14,205 nt of DNA. Source: an uncultured Collinsella sp. GTDB lineage: Bacteria > Actinomycetota > Coriobacteriia > Coriobacteriales > Coriobacteriaceae. The position numbers and the translations under genes are program-made. The stretch spans positions 1 to 14,205 of the forward strand of contig CALFDJ010000013.1 in the NCBI GenBank assembly GCA_937950325.1, read 5' to 3'. Shown in pieces: positions 5,971-12,967 of this stretch. Numbering within the stretch: the stretch's first letter is position 1; each line of letters opens with the position of its first letter. Below the pieces are notes generated by a model, which was given only the letters and a program-made list of their open reading frames with translations, was not told the DNA's origin and searched no databases.

Positions 5971-8505
5971 GAAAACGTCACCTGGAAGCTGAACGGTGTC
6001 GATGCTCCGGCAACCTTGGCACAGCTGCCTGCCGGCTCGTATGAGTTTGAGGGTACCGTCGACGGCGCCACCCAGACGGTCAAGCAGCGTGTGATCGTCG
6101 AGGTCGCCGCAGCGGATCCGGCCGCGGTTAACGCTGCAAGCGTCGCCGTGCCGTCCAGCGAAAGTGGCATCACGGTTGTCTCGATCGAATCCAACCCCAT
6201 TATCGAGAAGTACGTCGGCTTCGATAACGGCGACTTTGTGCCGACCCCTGCATTGAAGGTTAAACTGTCTGACGGCACCGAGGGCTCTGCCTATGTGCAG
6301 TGGGATGAAAAGTCAAAGGCGACCTTTGCCTCTGCAACTGAAGAGTCCGAAATCGCCATCACGGGCCAGATTTTCGGTGCGTCCGCTAACGGTCAATGGT
6401 ACTCGCTCGCTGAGCCGTTCGATGTGACCGGTGTTCTCAAAGTCTACGCTCCCCGCACCACGGGCGGCACTCAGTGGTCCACTTGGACAGCAGCGGGTTT
6501 TGCGCCCACACTGGCTTCGAACGTGTCCGTTTACTACTCCAACGGTGAGTCCCGGATGTGCCCGGTTGTGTGGAATAACATTTCCGAGGACCAGTACCAG
6601 AAAGCTGGCACGTTTATTGTTGAGGGCCATATAAAGGACTGTCCCTCCATGCTCGTGCACTGCACCGTGAATGTTCGCGCCGTCAAAAGCGTTGAGACCG
6701 AGCTTACGTGCACTACGATTGCCGGCGAATGGCCGGGTCTGCCGTATTCTGCTCAGGTTACCTTCGAGAACGGTGTCGTTGAGTCAATTCCTATTACATG
6801 GGACAACGTGGAGAGCTCCCAGTACTCAAAGCCCGGCACGTTTGTGGTCAATGGCAAGCTCAACGGTTTCGACAACCGAGATGTTACCTGCACGGTGACG
6901 GTAAAAGATGCCAAGGATGTATTGGACCTTAATTCGGTGACGTACGAGCGCATTGCGGGAGACACCACGCCGCTTAGCAACTATGCTAATTTCCTGATGA
7001 CCCAGACAGGCACAGGCTCGTATTATCGAAGCTACCAGGTTGACTGGGACAACGCCGATGCGGCTCAGTTCCAGAAGGCCGGCACGTATACCGTTACCGG
7101 TACGCTTCGGTCTAATAGCGCGTCTTCCGTTAACGGCCTTAAGGTAAGTGCAAAGGTCTTAGTTAAAGAGGTCGCATCCATCGAGAAAATTGCTCCGGTG
7201 AATACGCCCGTCAACGTTCGTCCGACTGCGGAGAGCGGCCTTCCCGGCATTGTCATGGTTACGTTTACCGACGGCACCAAGCAGCCTTGCTCCGTTAACT
7301 GGGGTACCATTCTGGATTCCCAGGTTGCCCGCGAGGGTACCTTTACGGTATCTGGTTCACTGTCATATTGGGCCAATACCTCATCTTCGTCGTCTAGTCA
7401 GGTGGAACTGGGTGACAACAACCGAGCCACGGCGACCATCTCCGTCCGCGCCCTTCAGATGCCTTCTTCGACATCGACAAGCACGCTTATCGGTTGCCAG
7501 CCCAATATGCCGGGTTCAATCGAGGCTACGATGTGGAATGGTTCGCGAGGCAGTTTCCCCGTACAGTGGTCGACAATTAGTCAGGACGCCCTAAAGAACC
7601 TTGGCCAGATTACTGTCAACGGATACTTCACTGGTTCCAATATTCCGGTCACGGCGACGGTCAACGTCTGCGATCTCAAGGACAGCAACATTGGCAAGAT
7701 CGCTTATGTTCCCGGCGTCGGGCTCTTGGCTCCGCGCTATCTGTCCGATCTGTATTTGTCTGACGGCAGCTCCTTCTACCCCAGGTATTCCTCGGGACAG
7801 CCTTATAGCTGGGATGAGTTTCCTCAAGAGCTGCTGGACGGCAAACCGGGCGAGTACGAAATTACCGGTACGGTCTCCGGCTCGCTGGCAAAGATCCATG
7901 CGACTGCGGTGTGCGGCGAGGTCAAGGGTGTCAACAACTACAGCGATAACGGCGTGACGCTTGGACGGTCGTACGAGGACTGGCGTGTCATCTACCCCGG
8001 TGAGGAAGTCAATCTGGACTATCTCACTGTTTCTGGCGCATTGCAGGACGGAACGACGTTTAACGAGCTTGGTGTCAACTGGGACACCTACGATAGGTGC
8101 CCCCAGAAGGACTGCACGATAACTGGAACGGTCGTCGGAACGAATATCCCCGTGAAGGTCCATGTCATCGTGACTAAAAACTGGGAGGCTCAGCCGCAAA
8201 CCATTACGGTGCTCAAGGGCAGCGACGGCACCGCCATGCTTCCCAGCCATGTCGAACTTGTAAGCCCCGATGCGACTGATCAACCGGGGTATTCGAACAA
8301 ATACGCCGAGGCCAAGTGGAACACAAAGGGCTTCGATTGGACCCAGGGCGGCGTGGTCCGCGGCACTGCAACAATTAGCTTTGGCACGGGGAACGGCATG
8401 CAGACGGTCGACATTCCGATTACTGCCACCGTTAAGATTGCGAGCAAGGCGACCTCGGTGCAGAGCGGAACCATATGGACCGTTCCTGGCGTTGCGCCTG
8501 ATTAG
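5971..8505 (+). CDS. Surface-protein fragment 2: Ig-like units 1 (rest) to 11 (start), 844 codons between the two TAGs
   Basis: This stretch is open in the same frame and encodes about ten divergent Big_4-like units (for example VTFENGVVESIPITWDNV and VTFTDGTKQPCSVNW). Units are poorly conserved with each other, contain many aromatic residues, and carry about eleven cysteines, including a strand-G Cys (CTVNV, CTVTV) and the pair DRCPQKDC. The first usable start would be TTG 6016, with no Shine-Dalgarno and no signal peptide, so independent translation would leave an unexported cytoplasmic product. It is best understood as the middle of one protein. The frame ends in VAPD followed by TAG (8503), where sibling units have Leu or Met (GVVPELP, GTAPTMP). 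Confidence 0.65.
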   Translation, partial: ENVTWKLNGVDAPATLAQLPAGSYEFEGTVDGATQTVKQRVIVEVAAADPAAVNAASVAVPSSESGITVVSIESNPIIEKYVGFDNGDFVPTPALKVKLSDGTEGSAYVQWDEKSKATFASATEESEIAITGQIFGASANGQWYSLAEPFDVTGVLKVYAPRTTGGTQWSTWTAAGFAPTLASNVSVYYSNGESRMCPVVWNNISEDQYQKAGTFIVEGHIKDCPSMLVHCTVNVRAVKSVETELTCTTIAGEWPGLPYSAQVTFENGVVESIPITWDNVESSQYSKPGTFVVNGKLNGFDNRDVTCTVTVKDAKDVLDLNSVTYERIAGDTTPLSNYANFLMTQTGTGSYYRSYQVDWDNADAAQFQKAGTYTVTGTLRSNSASSVNGLKVSAKVLVKEVASIEKIAPVNTPVNVRPTAESGLPGIVMVTFTDGTKQPCSVNWGTILDSQVAREGTFTVSGSLSYWANTSSSSSSQVELGDNNRATATISVRALQMPSSTSTSTLIGCQPNMPGSIEATMWNGSRGSFPVQWSTISQDALKNLGQITVNGYFTGSNIPVTATVNVCDLKDSNIGKIAYVPGVGLLAPRYLSDLYLSDGSSFYPRYSSGQPYSWDEFPQELLDGKPGEYEITGTVSGSLAKIHATAVCGEVKGVNNYSDNGVTLGRSYEDWRVIYPGEEVNLDYLTVSGALQDGTTFNELGVNWDTYDRCPQKDCTITGTVVGTNIPVKVHVIVTKNWEAQPQTITVLKGSDGTAMLPSHVELVSPDATDQPGYSNKYAEAKWNTKGFDWTQGGVVRGTATISFGTGNGMQTVDIPITATVKIASKATSVQSGTIWTVPGVAPD

Positions 8506-11500
8506 CCGGAGACCCTTGAGGTTCGATACGACAACGATGTGTCTTCTGAGCCCCAGCGCGAAAAGGTCACATGGGACCGCGTTGCCGAAGACGCTTATGC
8601 CAAGGACGGTTCGTTTAAGGTGAAGGGCAAGCTCCAAGGTGGTGCCGAGGCGACAATCACTGTAGACGTCTGCTCTGTCACCTCTATTGCCGTTCCTGAG
8701 CGCATTACCACGGCCAATGGCGTCGTTCCCGAGCTGCCGTGGAATGTTTCGGTTGCCACGAGTGATGGCAAAACGCACAATGCCCACGTTGAGTGGGGTG
8801 ACATTCGCCCCTCGGTTTATACCGGAGAGCCGGGTCAGGTCACGACAGTGTCTGGCGCGCTGTTTACAAGCGACCTCAGCGGATACGGCGTCGGCAGTAA
8901 CACCGGCCTCACTGTTCAGACCAAGATCGTTATCCAAGGCGTTGAGAAGGCAATCGATAACGGTGAGACTGCGGTGACCACCAAGGCCGGTACCGCTCCG
9001 ACCATGCCGTCCAAGATGGCGGTCGAGATGAGCGACGGCTCCGTTTCGACAGCGGCTATTGATTGGGACCCGATTGCGCCCGAGAAGTACGAGCAGCCTG
9101 GTACGTTCTATGCGACGGGCCACGTGGTCGGCTTTGATGCCGCTGCTGTTATGGCGCTGCTTGACGATGTCGGCCAAAAGGTCGGCGTTGATGAGAACGG
9201 CAACGTTACTGCTAAGGTGACGGTTGCCGACAAGAAGGCGAAGAAGGTTGCGTTGCAGCCTGAGGCCGTTGTAGTCAACACCACGGTCGGATCAATGCTG
9301 GAGCTGCCCGAGTGCGTGAATATTAATTACTCCGACGGCACCTTTACGGCGCATAGCCAATACGGTGGCACCGAAATCGAAAAGTGGACCGACACCGATG
9401 GCCTCGACATCAATAAGCCCCTTGCCAAGACCGGCACCTACAAGTTCGTCGGCAAGCTCAAGGGCATCGACAATGTCAACGCCATCGTGTACGTCAACGT
9501 ATCCGAAGCGCCACGGACCATCACCAAGCTCGAGGCCAAGTCGTTTAGCGTTGCCAAGGGTACGTCCAAGCAGGCCCTGTACGCCCAGATGCCCAAGCAG
9601 GTAGTGGCGACCTATTCCGACGGCTCAACCGATCTGCTCGACATTGACACGTGGGACCTCTCCAACGTTACGGACAAGCTGCTCGTCGAAACCGGTACCG
9701 TGAAGATTACCGGCACGGTTAAGCATAATGGCGCCAAGGTGACCTGCAACGTGACTGTGGTGGACCAGGATGCAGAGACGCCCGACCACGTTGAGCCGAT
9801 TGCCGACATTCAGATTGCGGACAACGCCAAGGTTGCGGACCTGATGGACATGCTGCCGTCCACGGTGACGGTGGTCATGAAGGACGGCAAGACTAAGAAC
9901 GAGACTCCCGTTAAGTGGTCTCAGGTCGATAGCCTGGGCCGCGCCGGCAACGAGTTTGAGGTCACGGGACTGACGGACAACGGCATGACCGTAAAGGTGA
10001 AGGTCAAGGTAACCGCGCATATCGTGAGCCTTGACGCCGCTGATGACATTGAGGTCGAGCGCGACACGAAGGCAGAGGATGCTCTGGGCAAGCTGCCTGC
10101 GAAGGTCACTGCGGTTTACTCCGATGGCTCCGATGCCGCGGTCGATGTGAAGTGGAACACTAAGGACCTCTCCGACAAGGACTTTGCCAAGGAGGGTAAG
10201 GTCACGGTTAAGGGCGCAGTTGCCGGCACGGACCAGAAGGCGGAGTGCACCATTAAGGTCGTCAAGCCGCTGCGCGAGATTCCCGACCATCTGGCCGGTA
10301 CCGTTGGCGCCGTGACGGTCGATGACGGCGCGAAGCCCGAGGCTGTTGTGGCTGCGCTGCCCAAGACCGTGAAGGTCGCCATGAAGGATGGCTCCGAGGT
10401 CGATTCGAAGATCGATTGGACCGCTCCCAAGGAGGCCCTCACCATTAAGAAGGACGGCACGAGCGTTATCGTCACGGGTAAGACCGTGGTCGGCAACTTT
10501 GAGGTCAAGGCTACGGTCAATCTGAAGCCGGTTGTTGAGAGCGTCGTTGGCGTCCAGCTTTCGGTTGCCCGCAATACGGCTGCCGACGACATCGCGCTGC
10601 CTGCCCAGGTGACCCTCAACATGTCCGACGGCTCGACGAAGACTGCCGCCGTCACCTGGGATAAGGCCCCGCTCACGACGGATGCCCTGGGCAAGCTGGG
10701 TGACATCGCGCTTGAGGGCACGGTCGAGAGCACTTCGGTCAAGGCCAAGTGCACGGTGACGGTTGTAAAGAGTGATGCCGAGATTCCGTTGTCCGTTGAG
10801 CCTGTCGCGGGCGTTAGCGTTCCCGAGGGCGCATCGGTCGATGTCGTGCGTGATGCGCTCAAGGGCGTGAAGGCGACCGTTCGCATGAAGGACGGTAAGA
10901 CGACGGCGGAGTCTGAGATTACGTGGACCGAGGTCCCTGCCGCTGCCGCCACCTATGGCAACATCGTTGTCGCCAAGGGCGTAACGGTGAACGGCAACCT
11001 GCCGGTCGAGGTCGTCGTTACCTCCACGACGACGATCAACAAGGTAGCCGAGGCACCGCAGATTACGGTCGAGCGCGACGTGAAGGCCGATGCGGTGACG
11101 GGCCAGCTGCCTAAGACCGTTAGCGTGACCTACACCGACGGCCATACGGACCTGGCTGCGGTTACGTGGAACACGGACGGGCTCGACAAGCAGCTTGCCG
11201 CCGTTGGCGAGCACACGATTGAGGGGTCCGTTGAGGGCACGACGCTTAAGGCCACTTGTAAGCTGGTCGTCGAGACGCCTAAGCGCGAGATTCCTCATCA
11301 CGTGAAGAATGGCAGCCTGACGCTTGAGCAGCCGGTGCTTGACGGCGCCTCTTCCGAGGATGTTGCCAAGGCGCTTTCGGGTCTTAAGGCGACCGTGGTG
11401 ATGGCCGATGGTAAGACTGAGGTTGAGTCCGGTGTCACGTGGACCGATGTGCCCGCGGCCGATATCGCCACGACGGGCAAGACCCTCACAGCGCACGGCA

Positions 11501-12636
11501 CCACCAAGAAGGGCGTGTTTGCGGTTACGGCGACTGTTACAGTCAAGCCCGTTATCAAGAGCGCGTCGCTTGCCGAAGGCGCTGCTTCCATTGCCGCCAA
11601 GCGTGACGACAAGGTTGCCGACGTCGTGGCCCATCTGCCCAAGCAGGCGAGCGCGACGTATTCCGATGGCACTGCCAAGGACCTGGATATTACGTGGGAT
11701 ACGAGTGCGCTGACTCAGAAGGCGCTCGGCGAGCTCGGCGACATTGTCGTTACAGGCACCGTCAAGGACGAGACCGGTTCTGCCACGGTGACGGCCACCG
11801 TTACCGTGTCCGAGAAGGACTCGAACATTCCCGTGACGCCCGGCACGCTCGACGCCGTTAAGGTCTTTGAGTTTAGCTCGCCCGATGAGGTACTGAAGGC
11901 GCTGCCCAAGAAGGTCGCTGTAACTATGAAGGACGGCAGCCAGAAGGACTACGGCATCGACTGGGAGAACGTACCCGCACTCGACTGGGACGCCGACGAT
12001 GTGACCGTGACCGGTAAGGCGCACGGTACAGGGTTGCCGGTCAGCTGTGAGGTGCGTGTTAAGCCGCGTCCGGCTGCCGACGGCATGGTGATCGTTGATC
12101 AGAACGGCAAGCCCACGACTTCGCAGACCACGCTCAAGGTCGAGCGCGGCAAGGAGATTGACCTGTCCGCCGCGGCGAGCAACGCGGAAAAGGGCGCCAT
12201 GCTTCGCTATCCCGTGGCGTGGGATTCGTCCGACCCGACGGTCGCGACGGTCGAGAACGGTAAGGTCAAGGCCCTCAAGAACGGTCACGTTGTCATTACG
12301 GCGACGCCGGACTTGAATGGCGAGGCTGTGGCCATCTCGCTGGCTGACGAAGGTGGCGTCGCTGAGGCGCCGGCAGCCCCGCAGTTCACCGCTTCGGTGA
12401 CCGTTGAGGTTGTTGAGCCGGTCGTTGAGCAGAATCCGACGGACGGCAAGGACAACGGTGGTAAGTCTGATGCCAAACCGGCTTCGGATGCGAAGAAGGA
12501 CGGCAAGAAGGCTGCTGCTGGTAGCCTAGCCCAGACGGGTGACAACACGGCTGTGACTGTCGCCGCACTGGGCGGAACCGGCCTGCTGGCGCTGATCGCC
12601 GCCGCGATCGAAAAGTTGCGCCACCGCGCTGAGTAG
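8506..12636 (+). CDS. Surface-protein fragment 3: Ig-like units 11 (rest) to 24, Big_2 unit, spacer and LAQTGD sorting signal (1,376 aa)
   Basis: The longest open piece begins PETLEVRYDND, the continuation of the unit interrupted by the second TAG. The first possible start codon is GTG 8539, without Shine-Dalgarno or signal peptide. Units 11-15 resemble the divergent middle region. From about 9775 the units become regular and alternate between two subtypes. After unit 24 comes a Big_2-like domain (about 12070-12410), then a Lys/Asp/Gly-rich spacer (NPTDGKDNGGKSDAKPASD) and the wall anchor. Without the upstream signal peptide this part cannot reach a sortase, so it only makes sense as part of the full protein. 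Codon use is the GC-ending type of the housekeeping genes, so there is no sign of recent foreign origin in this half. Confidence 0.7.
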   Translation, partial: PETLEVRYDNDVSSEPQREKVTWDRVAEDAYAKDGSFKVKGKLQGGAEATITVDVCSVTSIAVPERITTANGVVPELPWNVSVATSDGKTHNAHVEWGDIRPSVYTGEPGQVTTVSGALFTSDLSGYGVGSNTGLTVQTKIVIQGVEKAIDNGETAVTTKAGTAPTMPSKMAVEMSDGSVSTAAIDWDPIAPEKYEQPGTFYATGHVVGFDAAAVMALLDDVGQKVGVDENGNVTAKVTVADKKAKKVALQPEAVVVNTTVGSMLELPECVNINYSDGTFTAHSQYGGTEIEKWTDTDGLDINKPLAKTGTYKFVGKLKGIDNVNAIVYVNVSEAPRTITKLEAKSFSVAKGTSKQALYAQMPKQVVATYSDGSTDLLDIDTWDLSNVTDKLLVETGTVKITGTVKHNGAKVTCNVTVVDQDAETPDHVEPIADIQIADNAKVADLMDMLPSTVTVVMKDGKTKNETPVKWSQVDSLGRAGNEFEVTGLTDNGMTVKVKVKVTAHIVSLDAADDIEVERDTKAEDALGKLPAKVTAVYSDGSDAAVDVKWNTKDLSDKDFAKEGKVTVKGAVAGTDQKAECTIKVVKPLREIPDHLAGTVGAVTVDDGAKPEAVVAALPKTVKVAMKDGSEVDSKIDWTAPKEALTIKKDGTSVIVTGKTVVGNFEVKATVNLKPVVESVVGVQLSVARNTAADDIALPAQVTLNMSDGSTKTAAVTWDKAPLTTDALGKLGDIALEGTVESTSVKAKCTVTVVKSDAEIPLSVEPVAGVSVPEGASVDVVRDALKGVKATVRMKDGKTTAESEITWTEVPAAAATYGNIVVAKGVTVNGNLPVEVVVTSTTTINKVAEAPQITVERDVKADAVTGQLPKTVSVTYTDGHTDLAAVTWNTDGLDKQLAAVGEHTIEGSVEGTTLKATCKLVVETPKREIPHHVKNGSLTLEQPVLDGASSEDVAKALSGLKATVVMADGKTEVESGVTWTDVPAADIATTGKTLTAHGTTKKGVFAVTATVTVKPVIKSASLAEGAASIAAKRDDKVADVVAHLPKQASATYSDGTAKDLDITWDTSALTQKALGELGDIVVTGTVKDETGSATVTATVTVSEKDSNIPVTPGTLDAVKVFEFSSPDEVLKALPKKVAVTMKDGSQKDYGIDWENVPALDWDADDVTVTGKAHGTGLPVSCEVRVKPRPAADGMVIVDQNGKPTTSQTTLKVERGKEIDLSAAASNAEKGAMLRYPVAWDSSDPTVATVENGKVKALKNGHVVITATPDLNGEAVAISLADEGGVAEAPAAPQFTASVTVEVVEPVVEQNPTDGKDNGGKSDAKPASDAKKDGKKAAAGSLAQTGDNTAVTVAALGGTGLLALIAAAIEKLRHRAE
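9775..12063 (+). repeat. Alternating A/B two-domain super-repeat in the surface protein
   Basis: Units 16-24 alternate. Type A begins near (E)IPxHVxP and has VxMKDGKT...WTEVPAA. Type B has IxVERDxKAxDxxGxLPxxVxxxYSDGS...VxWNTxxL...GTVxGTxxKAxCTVxV. The A-type start (codon after Ile/Thr) falls at 9781, 10282, 10786, 11293 and 11830, giving periods of 167, 168, 169 and 179 residues. The units are recognisably related but diverged at DNA level, so this is an old duplication of domain pairs. Confidence 0.75.
12526..12633 (+). other. LAQTGD cell-wall sorting signal
   Basis: LAQTG is encoded at 12526-12540. It is followed by a ~20-residue hydrophobic segment (VAALGGTGLLALIAAAI) and the basic tail EKLRHRAE at the C-terminus. 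This is the three-part layout of a sortase substrate. The LAxTG form instead of LPxTG is the one associated with class E sortases of actinobacteria. No sortase gene lies in the window. Confidence 0.85.
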
Positions 12637-12666
12637 CGCCGAGCTCATAGAGCCCTAGGGCACAAG

Positions 12667-12715
12667 AAGGCCTCCCGGTCCTCGTAAACCACGAGGACCG
12701 GGAGGCCTTTTGTTT
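12667..12715 (+). terminator. Strong terminator of the surface-protein gene
   Basis: A perfect 19-bp stem (12667-12685 with 12691-12709) with a 5-nt AAACC loop runs directly into TTTTGTTT. It starts 30 nt after the surface-gene stop. The symmetrical AA...TT edges could also give weak termination in the other direction. Confidence 0.92.
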
Positions 12716-12726
12716 GGATCGGGGCA

Positions 12727-12780
12727 GCTAATTTGGGACGGGGCTTTTTTGACTACCCGTTTGCAGGGTAGTCAAAAAAG
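12727..12780. repeat. GGGACGGGG repeat (family 2) fused to a 15-bp hairpin
   Basis: GCTAATTTGGGACGGGGC (12727-12744) leads into a perfect inverted repeat, CTTTTTTGACTACCC (12744-12758) with GGGTAGTCAAAAAAG (12766-12780) and a GTTTGCA loop. The hairpin has T's before and A's after the core on both strands, the opposite of a terminator. Its right arm contains the T-tract of the minus-strand terminator next to it. Confidence 0.75.
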
Positions 12781-12805
12781 ACCCGCATGGTCGACCCATG
12801 CGGGT
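12774..12805 (-). terminator. Terminator of the M24 peptidase gene (minus strand)
   Basis: On the minus strand ACCCGCATGG pairs with CCATGCGGGT (plus-strand 12796-12805 with 12781-12790, loop 12791-12795). This is followed by C and six T's (plus-strand A's at 12774-12779). It lies about 160 nt past the peptidase stop. With the plus-strand terminator at 12667 it closes this convergent gene pair. Confidence 0.85.
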
Positions 12806-12876
12806 TAAACGTAGTAGATAGGCCGTTTTCGTGGCGCATCACTAGACTGTCAAATTGGTCGACTTGGCCCCATGGT

Positions 12877-12943
12877 AGTTGCGGTGAAATAGTTCCTGGA
12901 TTATGCCTCTGCGGGCCAATCTGGGAACTATTCCACCGCAACT
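12877..12943. repeat. Palindromic intergenic repeat, family 1, copy 2
   Basis: The arm AGTTGCGGTGAAATAGTTCC (12877-12896) is mirrored at 12924-12943. The stem extends to 23 bp through two wobble pairs. The arms are identical to copy 1 (5344-5410), including the single A-C mismatch, and the orientation is the same; the loop is unrelated. It sits between the two convergent genes, 24 nt from the peptidase stop, inside the 3' end of its transcript. Confidence 0.85.
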
Positions 12944-12967
12944 TATTGAGGGGCTATTGGGAAGGGG

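Larger units (their letters stand above)
5662..12636 (+). pseudogene. Giant cell-wall-anchored Ig-repeat surface protein gene, frame broken by two in-frame TAG codons
   Basis: Read as one frame this is 2,322 sense codons plus two internal TAG codons (5968-5970 and 8503-8505). Domains in order are: a Sec signal peptide (MNRRHVN, hydrophobic core, cut near AFA/EM); about 24 tandem ~75-95-residue Ig-like units of Big_4 type (pattern: LPxxVxVxYSDGS... VxWD... GTxxVxGTV... xCTVxV); one Big_2-like unit (LKVERGKEIDL... WDSSDPTVATVENGKVKALKNGHVVITATPD); a charged spacer; and LAQTGD, a hydrophobic segment and KLRHR. The product would be exported, linked to peptidoglycan by a sortase, and stand out as a long fibre, probably an adhesin; no ligand-binding head is recognisable. 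Both stops interrupt conserved Ig strands and no frameshift occurs anywhere, so this is either a recently disabled gene or one expressed by stop read-through or suppression. Sequencing error at two sites is the third option. The gene's own terminal stop is also TAG. Confidence 0.75.

Noticed and set aside
9625..12288. 887-codon minus-strand open frame (and 528 codons at 7591-9177) opposite the surface gene
   Set aside because: The opposite strand encodes clear Ig-like units; the antisense product is Arg/Gly/Leu/His-rich without domains, as expected for a shadow.
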